Origin: an uncultured Lachnospiraceae bacterium
GTDB lineage: Bacteria; Bacillota; Clostridia; Lachnospirales; Lachnospiraceae
Direction: 5' to 3'
NCBI GenBank assembly: GCA_910577045.1
Contig: CAJTLB010000001.1
Location: 186,001-250,000 of the forward strand
Length of the DNA stretch: 64,000 nt
The notes below the pieces were generated by a model. The model ran no database searches. It was not told the origin of the DNA and saw nothing but the letters and a program-made list of their open reading frames with translations. The first letter of the stretch is position 1. Every line of letters starts with the position of its first letter. Shown piece after piece: positions 24,789 to 33,986 of the stretch. The translations under genes and the position numbers were made by a program.

Positions 24789-25811
24789 ATGATAACGGAT
24801 AAAGAAGATATTCGGATTAACAGGGCTATTTTGCATATTTTGGATTCTACTATGGGAATGCCAGTGTTATCAGATGCCATATTAGATACAGGATCTGATT
24901 TTTGTGATTTTTTAAAAAGCCACATTTATAGATTATTAAGCGGGGACGATTTAAGGAAATGTGAGTTTAATAAAGAAGAATCCGAAGTGTTTCGGGCATT
25001 ACAAGATTATTCGGAAGAAAATTTTGTCCCAATTACACAAATGTTTGCTTCTATGTTATTTGAAGTTATGAACAGCAACCCTGCTATTGTTCCAGGTGAT
25101 TTTATTTTAGTAGAATATCAGGCAGAACGGCAGTTGTATTTGGCAATGCTGAAAATGAATTATAAAATGTCGTATACCCATATAACAGAACAAGAAGGAA
25201 TTGGAAATAAAAATAGTATTACTAGGCATCATGCCATTTTACCTTCTGAGGGGCAACGGCTTTCAGAGGCATGTTTTATTCATTTAGGGGATTTTTCTAT
25301 TTGGCTGGTTGAAAAGAAATATGAGGTAAATGGAGAAAAAGTTGCTTATTTTTCTAAATTATTTTTAAAGTGTATGGGAGCACTTTCTGCAAAGAGTAAA
25401 ATTGCCCTGGTATCAAAAGCAGTTGATCAAGTGCAAAAAAAGTATTTTGGCGAAGAGGAACAGTTAGAGGCTTCTATGGAAGCAAAAAATATGATTTACC
25501 AGGAACTTTCAGAGGAAGGAACCCTGAATATTCCACGTGTTATTGATAAAATTTTTAAAGAAAAAGAAGAATTTAAGCAAGAAGTAAAGGAAAAACTAGA
25601 TAAATACCATATTTCAGAAGATGAAGTGACTCCAAGGAGCGAGTCTACCGTGAAAAAATTTGAAAAACAGTGCCTAACAACGGATACAGGGATTGAACTT
25701 AGGATTCCAATGGAACAATATCAAAATCCTGATAATGTCCAGTTTATTACAAATGAAGATGGGACGATTTCTGTACTTCTTAAAAATATTGGGCATATTG
25801 TAACAAAATAA
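24789..25811 (+). CDS. Nucleoid-associated protein (NdpA/YejK-like)
   Basis: A 340-residue protein of the 37-kDa nucleoid-associated family (YejK/NdpA type). The N-terminal tract INRAILHILDSTMGMPVLSD, the middle PGDFILVEYQAERQLYLAMLKM and the C-terminal region fit that family. Such proteins bind the nucleoid, and their exact role is unclear. In Firmicutes the gene is often near mobile or variable regions. The start is chosen from the promoter at 24729; the ribosome site (AGAGAAG) is weak. It lies 18 bases upstream of the regulator gene and may be cotranscribed with it. Confidence 0.82.
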   Translation: MITDKEDIRINRAILHILDSTMGMPVLSDAILDTGSDFCDFLKSHIYRLLSGDDLRKCEFNKEESEVFRALQDYSEENFVPITQMFASMLFEVMNSNPAIVPGDFILVEYQAERQLYLAMLKMNYKMSYTHITEQEGIGNKNSITRHHAILPSEGQRLSEACFIHLGDFSIWLVEKKYEVNGEKVAYFSKLFLKCMGALSAKSKIALVSKAVDQVQKKYFGEEEQLEASMEAKNMIYQELSEEGTLNIPRVIDKIFKEKEEFKQEVKEKLDKYHISEDEVTPRSESTVKKFEKQCLTTDTGIELRIPMEQYQNPDNVQFITNEDGTISVLLKNIGHIVTK

Positions 25812-25829
25812 GGGGCAGGAATAGGAAAT

Positions 25830-26750
25830 ATGGAATCACAGAATGATTTAATCCATAGAATCCGTGGCCAAAAGAAAATGAGTAAAGGGCAGAAACGGAT
25901 TGCAGAATATTTAGAACTACATTATGACAAGGCAGCATTTTTAACGGCGGCAAGGCTTGGGACAGCAGCAGGGGTTAGTGAGTCTACAGTAGTCCGGTTT
26001 GCCATTGGCTTGGGCTATGAAGGTTATCCACAGTTCCAGCAGGCGCTAGAAGAATATGTCCGCCATAAGTTAAATTCAATTCAAAGAATAGAAGTTACTT
26101 CTGGCTTGCTCCAAGAAAGGGGCGTATTAGAATCCGTACTTCTTTCCGATGCAGAAAAAATTAGGGTTACTATGGAAACCATAGATAAAAGGGCGTTTGA
26201 AAAAGCTGTAGATACTATGTTAAAGGCAAAGACAATATATGTAATAGGAATACGGAGCTGTGCACCTCTTGCAAGTTTTCTAAGTTTTTATTTGAATTTG
26301 ATTTTTCAAGATGTAAGGGCCTTATTAACAAGTAATTCGAGTGAATTATTTGAGCAGATGATCCATATTGGGGAAGAAGATGTGATTATCGGCATTAGTT
26401 TCCCAAGATATTCTATGCGCACATTAAAGGCGTTAGAGTTTGCCAATAACCGGAATGCAAAGGTAATTACGATTACAGACAGTAAAAATTCTCCAATGAA
26501 TTTATATTCCTCCTGTAGCTTGCTTGCTAAAAGTGATATGGCTTCTATTGTGGATTCACTGGTAGCACCATTAAGCGTGATTAATGCGTTAATTGTATCG
26601 TTATGTATGAAAAAACAAAAGAATGTAATAGAGACATTAGAGAACCTAGAAGAAATATGGGATGAATACCAGGTGTACAATAACGATGAGATTGATATGC
26701 CAAAGAATCAAATGAAGATTAAGTTAGAGGCAGGAGAATCAAATGAGTAG
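25830..26750 (+). CDS. MurR/RpiR-family transcriptional regulator
   Basis: A 306-residue regulator with an N-terminal RpiR helix-turn-helix (KGQKRIAEYLELHYDKA, then GVSESTVVRFAIGLGY) and a C-terminal SIS domain that binds a phosphosugar (IYVIGIRSCAPLASFLSF and IGISFPRYSMRTL). Members usually control sugar-phosphate or amino-sugar genes, but no such genes are beside it. Its stop overlaps the start of the next gene by 8 bases, so it is translated together with the oxidoreductase-cmk-ispH-rpsA group. The effector and targets are unknown. Confidence 0.88.
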   Translation: MESQNDLIHRIRGQKKMSKGQKRIAEYLELHYDKAAFLTAARLGTAAGVSESTVVRFAIGLGYEGYPQFQQALEEYVRHKLNSIQRIEVTSGLLQERGVLESVLLSDAEKIRVTMETIDKRAFEKAVDTMLKAKTIYVIGIRSCAPLASFLSFYLNLIFQDVRALLTSNSSELFEQMIHIGEEDVIIGISFPRYSMRTLKALEFANNRNAKVITITDSKNSPMNLYSSCSLLAKSDMASIVDSLVAPLSVINALIVSLCMKKQKNVIETLENLEEIWDEYQVYNNDEIDMPKNQMKIKLEAGESNE

Positions 26751-28008
26751 AGTGGCTATAGTAGGCGGCGGTGCAGCAGGCATGATGGCAGCCATTGTTT
26801 GTGCAGAAAATGGGAATACTGTTAGTTTATACGAGAAAAATGAAAAGCTTGGAAAAAAGTTGTTTATTACAGGAAAAGGCAGATGTAATGTAACGAACCA
26901 TTGTGAGGTAGAGGAATTATTCCAAAATGTAGTAGGGAACCCACGGTTTTTGTACAGTGCATTTTATAGTTTTAGCAATTTGGATGTAATTGAATTTTTA
27001 GAAAAAAGGGGGCTTCCTTTAAAAACAGAAAGAGGGCAAAGAGTGTTTCCACAGTCAGATAAATCTTCTGATGTAATCCAAATATTCCAAAAGGAAATAA
27101 AACGGTTAGGAGTAAATGTTTATTTAAAAACTTCTGTAAAGGAAGTTTTAAGAGAGAATGGGAGTGTAACAGGGCTTTGGTTGTCTAATGGGAAACAAAT
27201 AGAGGCAGATGCCGTGTTAATTGCAACAGGGGGGCTTTCCTATCCTTCTACTGGCTCTACAGGGGATGGATATAGATTTGCAAAAAAAATGGGACATACA
27301 ATAACCGATTTATCCCCAGGGTTAGTCCCCTTTGAAATAAAAGAGCCATATGTAAAAGAGCTGATGGGGCTTTCTTTAAAAAATATTGGGGTACGGATTG
27401 AAAATTCAAAAAAGAAAACATTATATAGTGGGTTTGGGGAAATGCTTTTTACTCATTTTGGGGTAAGCGGGCCTTTAATTATTAGTGCTAGCAGCCATGT
27501 AACAAAAGAGCTTTTAAAGGGAGAATTATTGCTGTCAATTGATTTAAAGCCTGCTCTTACAAAAGAACAATTAAATGCAAGGCTATTGCGTGAATTTGAG
27601 GAAAATAAAAATAAGCAGCTCCATAATATAATGGGTGCCCTCCTTCCTGCAAAGATGGTTCCAGTAATTATAAAATTTATGGGGCTGCCAGAGAAAAAAG
27701 CAAATGAAATTTCTAAGGAAGAAAGACAGCATATTGTGGACTGTTTAAAAGAGTTCCAGTTGACAATTATAGGATTCCGGGATTATAATGAGGCGATTAT
27801 TACAAGGGGAGGCGTATCTGTAAAAGAAGTGAATCCTTCCACTATGGAGTCAAAATTGGTAAAAGGGCTTTATTTTGCAGGGGAAGTGTTAGATTTAGAT
27901 GCCCATACAGGTGGGTTTAACTTACAGATTGCATGGTCTACTGCTTTTTTAGCAGGGAAAAATTTAGGAAAGAAGGAAAGAGGAAATGGCATACCAAATA
28001 GCTATTGA
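26743..28008 (+). CDS. NAD(P)/FAD-dependent oxidoreductase (HI0933/YhiN family)
   Basis: A 421-residue flavoprotein of the HI0933-like family. The FAD-binding dinucleotide fold opens the protein (VAIVGGGAAGMMAAIVCAENG). Other landmarks are KLFITGKGRCNVTNHCE, ATGGLSYPSTGSTGDGY and the C-terminal LDLDAHTGGFNLQIAWSTA. The reaction of these proteins is not settled. In many Clostridia the gene precedes cmk, as here, where it overlaps cmk by 23 bases. The operon order is regulator, oxidoreductase, cmk, ispH, rpsA. Confidence 0.9.
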   Translation: MSRVAIVGGGAAGMMAAIVCAENGNTVSLYEKNEKLGKKLFITGKGRCNVTNHCEVEELFQNVVGNPRFLYSAFYSFSNLDVIEFLEKRGLPLKTERGQRVFPQSDKSSDVIQIFQKEIKRLGVNVYLKTSVKEVLRENGSVTGLWLSNGKQIEADAVLIATGGLSYPSTGSTGDGYRFAKKMGHTITDLSPGLVPFEIKEPYVKELMGLSLKNIGVRIENSKKKTLYSGFGEMLFTHFGVSGPLIISASSHVTKELLKGELLLSIDLKPALTKEQLNARLLREFEENKNKQLHNIMGALLPAKMVPVIIKFMGLPEKKANEISKEERQHIVDCLKEFQLTIIGFRDYNEAIITRGGVSVKEVNPSTMESKLVKGLYFAGEVLDLDAHTGGFNLQIAWSTAFLAGKNLGKKERGNGIPNSY

Positions 28009-28642
28009 TGGCCCTGCAGGCGCAGGAAAAAGTACAATCGCAAAGAAGTTAGCAAAAAAGTTAGAATATATTTATGTAGATACAGGGGCTATGTACCGGG
28101 CAATGGCATTGTATTTTATTCGCAACCATATTGCAGCTTCGGATAAAAAGGAAATTGAAGCTGCCTGCCAAAAGGTAGAGATAGAGATTGCATATAAAAA
28201 TGGGGAACAGCAAGTACTTTTAAATGGCGAGAATGTAACAGGGTTTATTCGGACAGAAGAAGTAGGGAAAATGACTTCTGCCATTAGTGTTTATCCAGCA
28301 GTTAGGCAGAAATTAGTAGAATTACAACGTACCTTGGCAGCAAAAAATAATGTGATTATGGATGGCAGGGATATTGGGACTTGTGTATTGCCACAGGCAC
28401 AATTAAAAATATATTTAACAGCAAGTGCAGAGGCAAGGGCAGAAAGACGGCATAAAGAGTTAGTAGAAAAAGGTGGAAATCCTGTTTTAGAGGAAATAAA
28501 AAAAGATATTGAGGAACGGGATTTCCGGGATATGAACCGGGAAATTTCCCCGCTTAAGCAGGCAGAAGATGCTATTTTTCTAGATACTTCCCATATGGGG
28601 ATTGAAGAAGTAGTAGAAGCAATTATAAAGTTGAAAAGGTGA
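27986..28642 (+). CDS. cmk: Cytidylate kinase
   Basis: A 218-residue (d)CMP kinase, which phosphorylates CMP and dCMP to the diphosphates. It opens with the P-loop IAIDGPAGAGKSTIAKK and has YVDTGAMYRAMALYF and MDGRDIGTCVLPQA, both family markers. The length is typical. The start is within the end of the preceding gene with site AAAGAGG. It is followed seven bases later by ispH, an order seen widely in Firmicutes. Confidence 0.96.
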   Translation: MAYQIAIDGPAGAGKSTIAKKLAKKLEYIYVDTGAMYRAMALYFIRNHIAASDKKEIEAACQKVEIEIAYKNGEQQVLLNGENVTGFIRTEEVGKMTSAISVYPAVRQKLVELQRTLAAKNNVIMDGRDIGTCVLPQAQLKIYLTASAEARAERRHKELVEKGGNPVLEEIKKDIEERDFRDMNREISPLKQAEDAIFLDTSHMGIEEVVEAIIKLKR

Positions 28643-28649
28643 TAATGCT

Positions 28650-29513
28650 ATGGAAGTAATAGTGGCAAAAACGGCTGGTTTCTGTTTTGGGGTTAGACGG
28701 GCAGTAGAACAAGTATACCAACAGATAGAACAACAAAAAAAGCAAAAAGATCCGTTGCCAATTTATACGTATGGGCCAATTATCCACAATGAAGAAGTGG
28801 TCCGTGATTTAGAAGAAAAAGGGGTATACGTAATTGATTCTAAAGAAGAATTAGAAAAATTAGAAAAGGGAGTTATTATTCTCCGTGCCCATGGGGTAAC
28901 AAGGGATATATATGATTTGCTAGAAAAAAAAGAATTGGTGGTGGTTGATGCAACCTGCCCTTTTGTACAAAAAATCCATAAATTGGTACAAAAACATGAA
29001 ACAATGGGACGTAGGATTATCATTACAGGAAATGGGAATCATAAAGAAGTAGAGGGGATAAAAAGCTGTTGTAAACAAGATGTTATTATTTTAGAAACAG
29101 AAGAAGAGGCAGAAAAAATTACTCTGGACAGTAGTATCCCATTAACTATTGTGTCACAAACGACATTTAATTACAATAAATTTAAAGAATTGGTTGAAAT
29201 TATTTCAAAAAAGGGGTATGATATAATTGTTTTAAATACAATCTGTAATGCAACGCAGGAGAGGCAAGAAGAAGCGAAAAGGATTGCAGAGAGAGCCGAT
29301 GCCATGGTTGTAATAGGAGGCAGGCACAGTTCCAACACGCAGAAGTTATATGAGATTTGCAAAAAAGAATGTAAAAATACTTACTATATACAGACACTTG
29401 TTGATTTGGATCTTGAAGTTCTAAAGTCTAAGAGTAGCGTAGGTATTACAGCAGGGGCTTCCACCCCAAATAATATTATTGAGGAGGTTCATACTAATGT
29501 CAGAAGAATTTAG
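28650..29513 (+). CDS. ispH: 4-hydroxy-3-methylbut-2-enyl diphosphate reductase
   Basis: A 287-residue IspH (LytB), the last step of the MEP isoprenoid pathway, giving IPP and DMAPP. The three cysteines that hold the iron-sulfur cluster are in AKTAGFCFGVRRAV, VDATCPFVQKIH and LNTICNATQERQE. HGV in ILRAHGVTRD and the ending GASTPNNIIEEV are also typical. It overlaps the rpsA start by 17 bases, so the two are coupled. In some Clostridia ispH and rpsA are fused; here they are separate frames. Confidence 0.96.
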   Translation: MEVIVAKTAGFCFGVRRAVEQVYQQIEQQKKQKDPLPIYTYGPIIHNEEVVRDLEEKGVYVIDSKEELEKLEKGVIILRAHGVTRDIYDLLEKKELVVVDATCPFVQKIHKLVQKHETMGRRIIITGNGNHKEVEGIKSCCKQDVIILETEEEAEKITLDSSIPLTIVSQTTFNYNKFKELVEIISKKGYDIIVLNTICNATQERQEEAKRIAERADAMVVIGGRHSSNTQKLYEICKKECKNTYYIQTLVDLDLEVLKSKSSVGITAGASTPNNIIEEVHTNVRRI

Positions 29514-30585
29514 GAATGAATTTGAACAAATGTTGGAAGAATCATTTAAGACTATAAGGAACGGAGAGGTCGTAGAGGGTACTGTCATAGGTGTCAAAGA
29601 AGATGAGATTATCTTGAATATAGGCTATAAAGCTGATGGTATTATTACCCGTAGTGAATACACAAATACACCAAATGCGGATCTAACTACTATGGTTTCA
29701 TTAGGTGATACGATGCAGGCAAAAGTTCTGAAAGTCAATGATGGAGAGGGACAAGTCCTTCTTACTTATAAGCGCCTTGCTGCTGAAAAGGGCAGCAAGA
29801 GATTAGAGGAAGCATTTAATAACCATGAAGTACTGACTGCTGTTGTAGCACAAGTATTAGAAGGCGGCTTAAGTGTGGTAGTGGATGAGACAAGGGTCTT
29901 TATCCCAGCAAGCTTAGTAAGCGATACTTATGAAAAGAACTTAGAGAAATATGCAGGCCAAGAGATTGAATTTGTTATTAGCGAGTTTAATCCAAGAAGA
30001 AGAAGGATTATTGGGGATCGCAAGCAACTTTTAGTAGCTAAAAAGGCAGAACTTCAAAAAGAGCTATTTGAAAGAATTGAAGCTGGCATGACAATTGAGG
30101 GCACTGTAAAGAATGTAACAGATTTTGGTGCATTTATCGATCTTGGTGGTGCAGATGGCTTGCTTCATATTTCTGAGATGTCATGGGGGCGTGTAGAAAG
30201 CCCAAAGAAGGCATTTAAAGTAGGAGACCATGTAAGGGCATTTATAAAAGAAATTAGTGGTGACAAGGTTGCACTGAGTTTAAAATTCCCAGATGAGAAC
30301 CCATGGGTAACAGCTCCAGAAAAGTATGCGGTAGGTACAGTAATTACTGGAAAAGTGGCAAGGATGACAGATTTTGGTGCATTTGTGGAGTTAGAACCAG
30401 GGATTGATGCGTTGCTGCATGTTTCTCAGATTTCTAAGGAACATGTAGAAAAACCTTCTGACGTATTAAAGACAGGACAGGAAATTACAGCAAAAGTTGT
30501 GGACTTTAATGGAGAAGAGAAGAAAATTAGCTTAAGTATGAAAGCATTGGAGGCTGCTGAGGAAGCACCTGCTGAAGAAGAATAA
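29497..30585 (+). CDS. rpsA: 30S ribosomal protein S1 (short Firmicutes type)
   Basis: A 362-residue protein with four S1 RNA-binding repeats. The last two are clear: IEGTVKNVTDFGAFIDLGGA and ITGKVARMTDFGAFVELEPG, each followed by DGLLHISE or DALLHVSQ. E. coli S1 has six repeats, so this is the shorter clostridial form. The start at 29497 is set by GAGGAGG nine bases upstream; an ATG at 29479 is in frame but has no such site. It ends in an Ala/Glu-rich tail and a strong terminator. Confidence 0.92.
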   Translation: MSEEFRNEFEQMLEESFKTIRNGEVVEGTVIGVKEDEIILNIGYKADGIITRSEYTNTPNADLTTMVSLGDTMQAKVLKVNDGEGQVLLTYKRLAAEKGSKRLEEAFNNHEVLTAVVAQVLEGGLSVVVDETRVFIPASLVSDTYEKNLEKYAGQEIEFVISEFNPRRRRIIGDRKQLLVAKKAELQKELFERIEAGMTIEGTVKNVTDFGAFIDLGGADGLLHISEMSWGRVESPKKAFKVGDHVRAFIKEISGDKVALSLKFPDENPWVTAPEKYAVGTVITGKVARMTDFGAFVELEPGIDALLHVSQISKEHVEKPSDVLKTGQEITAKVVDFNGEEKKISLSMKALEAAEEAPAEEE

Positions 30586-30593
30586 AAGGTTTA

Positions 30594-30647
30594 GGTGTCG
30601 CACAGATAGATAGGATAGTAGATATTCCAGCGTGCGGCACCATTTTT
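30594..30647 (+). terminator. Rho-independent terminator of the rpsA operon
   Basis: Stem GGTGTCGCAC (30594-30603) with GTGCGGCACC (30632-30641), one wobble pair, followed by ATTTTTTC. Confidence 0.8.
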
Positions 30648-30704
30648 TCAGTTTATCCAAGAATTGGAAAGGTAATAGATAAATGGAAAATGGAGGTGTG
30701 TAGT

Positions 30705-31478
30705 TTGGATTACGAAGGTTTTAAATCCCAAGTATTTTCTCTTACAAAGATAGATCTTAATGCGTATAAGGAACGCCAGATGAAACGTAGGATTGATGCG
30801 TTAATTTCTAAAAATAAGTTTAAAGGCTATGATGACTATGTGGTTGCGATTAAAACAAATAAGGATTTATTGGAAGAATTTGTAAATTATTTAACTATTA
30901 ATGTGTCAGAGTTTTATCGGAATGCAGAACAATGGAGAGTCTTGGAAGCAGAGATTCTTCCAGAATTAATGAAAACCAGTGGCAAAAACTTAAAAATCTG
31001 GAGTGCAGCATGTTCGACAGGAGATGAGCCATATTCCCTTGCTATGGTATTAAGTAGGTTTGTCCCTTTGTCCCATATTAATATTTTGGCTACAGATATA
31101 GACAAACAGGTATTGGAAAAAGCAAAGCTTGGCTTATATGCAGAAAAAAGCCTGGCAGGGCTTCCAAAAGAATACATAAGCAAATATTTTACTAAGGTAG
31201 GTGCTTCTTCTTACCAGATTAGCAATGAGATTAAAAATTGTGTCCAGTTAAAACAACATAATTTATTAAAAGATCCTTACCCAACTGGATATGATTTAAT
31301 TTTGTGCCGGAATGTATTGATTTATTTTACAGAAGAGGCAAAAGAAGAGGTATACCGTAAATTTAATGATACACTCCGTAAGGGGGGCGTATTATTTGTA
31401 GGAAGCACAGAACAGATTATTAAATATAGAGAATTGAATTACGAGTCCAAAAAATCATTTTTCTATATTAAGCTGTAA
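30705..31478 (+). CDS. cheR: CheR-type protein-glutamate methyltransferase
   Basis: A 257-residue CheR methyltransferase, which uses SAM to methylate glutamates of chemoreceptors. The N-terminal domain has AYKERQMKRRIDALI; the SAM site is WSAACSTGDEPYSLAMVLS, followed by ILATDIDKQVLEKAK and YDLILCRNVLIYF. The start is TTG 30705, six bases after GGAGGTG; the ATG at 30690 lies upstream of that site. No other chemotaxis genes are near, so it may serve a distant system or another target. Confidence 0.92.
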   Translation: MDYEGFKSQVFSLTKIDLNAYKERQMKRRIDALISKNKFKGYDDYVVAIKTNKDLLEEFVNYLTINVSEFYRNAEQWRVLEAEILPELMKTSGKNLKIWSAACSTGDEPYSLAMVLSRFVPLSHINILATDIDKQVLEKAKLGLYAEKSLAGLPKEYISKYFTKVGASSYQISNEIKNCVQLKQHNLLKDPYPTGYDLILCRNVLIYFTEEAKEEVYRKFNDTLRKGGVLFVGSTEQIIKYRELNYESKKSFFYIKL

Positions 31479-31488
31479 CAGAAAAAAA

Positions 31489-31541
31489 GGGGCCATTGCA
31501 AAACAGATGAAAAATCATCTATTAAACAATGGCCCCGCTTT
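31489..31541 (+). terminator. Terminator repeat, copy 1, after cheR
   Basis: Perfect 10-bp stem GGGGCCATTG (31489-31498) and CAATGGCCCC (31527-31536), with an inner AGATGA/TCATCT hairpin, followed by GCTTTTAT. The whole unit recurs at 32731-32787. Confidence 0.85.
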
Positions 31542-31578
31542 TATATCTGAAAATAGAAAGATCGTGTAAAGTTTTCAA

Positions 31579-31607
31579 TTGATTTAGCCAGGATTTCAAG
31601 GTATAAT
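31579..31607 (+). promoter_or_regulatory. Sigma-A promoter for the Rpn-type gene
   Basis: TTGATT at 31579-31584 and TATAAT at 31602-31607 with a 17-bp spacer. Confidence 0.75.
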
Positions 31608-31678
31608 GGTATTGAGGCCATATGCTTTTGGGAAGGGCTTTTGCGTTTCCTATTATACAAAAAGGAGGTTTATGGCTG

Positions 31679-32647
31679 ATGGATACAGAAATAAAGAATG
31701 TGGTTAATGCAGCCAATCAGGATGCCCAATATGACGAGAAGGCAAAACGTCTGTTGGGAAATAAAATTATTTTGGCACATATTCTTGTAAAGACCATTGA
31801 TGAATTTCAGGGAATGAACCCAAAAGATGTAATATCTTATATTGAGGGAGAACCATTTATCAGTGTGGTTCCGGTAGAACCAGGGTTGACCAATGCAGAA
31901 AAAATATTATCTGGTGAAGGGAGACTATCTGCGGATAACCGAGGAAACGCACAGCGCATTGTTGGAATGAATACAGAATATGCGGAGATTAATGAGGGGC
32001 TTGTAAGGTTTGACATTATTTTTTATGTACGGATGAAAGATGGTATTTCACAGGTTATTGTCAATCTGGAGGCACAGAAGGATGAACCTACAAGCTATCA
32101 TATTTTAAACAGGGCAGTATTTTATGTGAGCCGTCTTGTTTCCTCGCAAAAAGAACGAGATTTTGTTAAGACAAATTACAATGACATTAAACGTGTATTT
32201 TCAATCTGGGTATGTATGAATATGGATGAAAACAGCATGGCTTATGTGCATTTGGTGAAAGATGATTTAGTTGGTTTATATTCATGGAAGGGTGGGCTTG
32301 ACCTATTAAATATTGTTTTGATAGGTATATCAAATAAACTTCCAGCACATAATGAGAAGTATGAGCTGCATCGCCTGTTGAGTACATTACTTTCAATGGA
32401 ATTGACTGCTACAGAAAAATTAGGGATTATAAAAACAGAGTATAGTATTCCAGTAGATGATGAATTGCGAAAGGATGTGAATGCTATGTGTAATCTTTCA
32501 CAGGGAATCAGGGATAACACTTTAGTAGATGTGATAATGACTATGTATGAGAATGATTTTACGCTTGAACAAATAGCCGTTGCAACAAAAAAAAGTGTAG
32601 AGGAAATTAGAGCTATTATTAAAAAGAGAGAAACTGTATTGGTATAA
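31679..32647 (+). CDS. Rpn-family recombination-promoting nuclease / PD-(D/E)XK nuclease-type putative transposase
   Basis: A 322-residue protein of the Rpn group (transposase_31-like, PD-(D/E)XK fold). The nuclease core is seen in RFDIIFYVRMKDGISQVIVN followed by LEAQKDE, giving the D...ExQ pattern of the family. Rpn proteins promote RecA-independent recombination and are often found in many copies. The start at 31679 has AAAGGAGG upstream; the ATG at 31672 is in another frame. It has its own promoter and lies between two near-identical terminator repeats, so it looks like a separate acquired unit. Confidence 0.82.
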   Translation: MDTEIKNVVNAANQDAQYDEKAKRLLGNKIILAHILVKTIDEFQGMNPKDVISYIEGEPFISVVPVEPGLTNAEKILSGEGRLSADNRGNAQRIVGMNTEYAEINEGLVRFDIIFYVRMKDGISQVIVNLEAQKDEPTSYHILNRAVFYVSRLVSSQKERDFVKTNYNDIKRVFSIWVCMNMDENSMAYVHLVKDDLVGLYSWKGGLDLLNIVLIGISNKLPAHNEKYELHRLLSTLLSMELTATEKLGIIKTEYSIPVDDELRKDVNAMCNLSQGIRDNTLVDVIMTMYENDFTLEQIAVATKKSVEEIRAIIKKRETVLV

Positions 32648-32730
32648 TTGAGTAACTTAATAATGCAAGCAGTAAAACATGAATTTGTTTTATATTTAGA
32701 AAATAATTCAATTCCTTTTCTGGTTTTAGG

Positions 32731-32787
32731 AAGGGGCCATTGCAAAACAGATGAAAAATCATCTATTAAACAATGGCTCCGCTTTTA
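32731..32787 (+). terminator. Terminator repeat, copy 2, after the Rpn-type gene
   Basis: Stem GGGGCCATTG with CAATGGCTCC (32771-32780) and then GCTTTTA. It matches the repeat at 31487-31542 except for one base in the stem, which leaves a wobble pair. Confidence 0.8.
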
Positions 32788-32801
32788 CTTTTTGCATAAT
32801 T

Positions 32802-33860
32802 TTAGGAAGAAAAAATCTGCAATAAATAATTTTTTATTAATTCTTTATTATGGCAAAAATCTTTAGTAAGTTCTATAAAATATGTTTTATCTTTATAATC
32901 TCTCTGGAAAATAGGAGAGGGAAAGGCTTTTTTAGGGATAGTGAGATAAGAAGATGCCCTTTTGGTATAACAGTTGGAAAGTGTAGCTGGCATCCGGTAT
33001 GCCTTATCTACATAGGAAGCTACACTTTTATGGATAGCTTGGTCTTCTTTTGGAAGATAATAATAATCCTTGGGGTTGGGATAAAAATATTTCATAGTTT
33101 CTGTGTAAATAGGGATAGAAACGATAATAAATGGATCTTTTATGGTAAGTGTGCATAGGTTATAAAAAAGTTTAGTGCTGGTAGGGAGTGGTATGTTAGA
33201 TTGCAAGGAAATTTGCAGAGAATTTTGCTGTTGTGTCATTGTCTGTATTTGAAAATTTCCGTGCAGCATAAGTACTAACCCATAAAGAGGCAAGATAGAG
33301 AGCATTCCACGTAAATCATCGGCATTATGTAATAAAAGGCATCCAAGCAATTTTTTGTTTTGGGTTTCTAAATATTGGTAGTAAATTTCAATTAATTCTC
33401 CACCAGTAAAGGGGTCTTTCCGGTGGATTCCTAAAAATTCTTCTAAATCTTTTTGTTTCATTCCAGTAAGGCCGAGAGGTTTTTTACAAGGTTTTATTTT
33501 TTTGTATAAATCTAAGCTTTGAAATGAAGAAAAATTGTTTTCTAAATGGTAATGAAGAAATCGTTTTTCTATAAAAGGGATATCAAAGGTATCACCATTA
33601 AAATGGATAACCCATGAATAAGGTGTTATAAAATCAAAAAAAGAAAGCAACATTTCTTTTTCGCTTTGGATAGTGTCTAAAAACCATTGGCGGATGTGCC
33701 ATATTCCATTTTGGAAAAAGATACATCCAATTAAATATAAAAGTGATGATTGGCCGGAAAAACCAGTAGTTTCTATATCAAAAAATAGGACTTTTGTAGG
33801 ATTGGCTGGCAGTAAATTAGGGGAGATAGTAATAGGAAAATCCTCTTCTATAATACGCAA
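32802..33860 (-). CDS. Ribonuclease H-like / DnaQ-type exonuclease (YprB family)
   Basis: A 352-residue protein of the YprB group with an RNase H-like exonuclease fold. The first acidic motif is LFFDIETTGFSG; HFNGDTFDIPFIEKRF and HNADDLRGMLSIL supply the second and third acidic residues. The C-terminal 120 residues are less conserved. Its nucleic acid target is unknown. The start is TTG at 33860, eight bases after GGAGG on the minus strand. Its promoter is divergent from that of the spore gene. Confidence 0.85.
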   Translation of the reverse strand: MRIIEEDFPITISPNLLPANPTKVLFFDIETTGFSGQSSLLYLIGCIFFQNGIWHIRQWFLDTIQSEKEMLLSFFDFITPYSWVIHFNGDTFDIPFIEKRFLHYHLENNFSSFQSLDLYKKIKPCKKPLGLTGMKQKDLEEFLGIHRKDPFTGGELIEIYYQYLETQNKKLLGCLLLHNADDLRGMLSILPLYGLVLMLHGNFQIQTMTQQQNSLQISLQSNIPLPTSTKLFYNLCTLTIKDPFIIVSIPIYTETMKYFYPNPKDYYYLPKEDQAIHKSVASYVDKAYRMPATLSNCYTKRASSYLTIPKKAFPSPIFQRDYKDKTYFIELTKDFCHNKELIKNYLLQIFSS

Positions 33861-33888
33861 ATTTCTTTCCTCCTTTGTATTTTAGAAA

Positions 33889-33917
33889 AGTATAACGTAT
33901 TTTTTCAGATAAAACAA
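33889..33917 (-). promoter_or_regulatory. Sigma-A promoter for the YprB-like gene
   Basis: On the minus strand, TTGTTT (33917-33912) and TATACT (33894-33889) with a 17-bp spacer. Confidence 0.65.
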
Positions 33918-33923
33918 GAATAC

Positions 33924-33953
33924 GCATAAATTTTCTTGTTTTTGTACATTCTA
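33924..33953 (+). promoter_or_regulatory. Sigma-G/F-like sporulation promoter
   Basis: GCATA at 33924-33928 and CATTCTA at 33947-33953 with an 18-base spacer. This is close to the forespore sigma-G consensus (GCATA, CATACTA) and lies before a spore-germination-type gene. No good sigma-A promoter is seen there. Confidence 0.6.
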
Positions 33954-33986
33954 GTAACAAAGGTATTGGGAAAGGATGGGATAATC

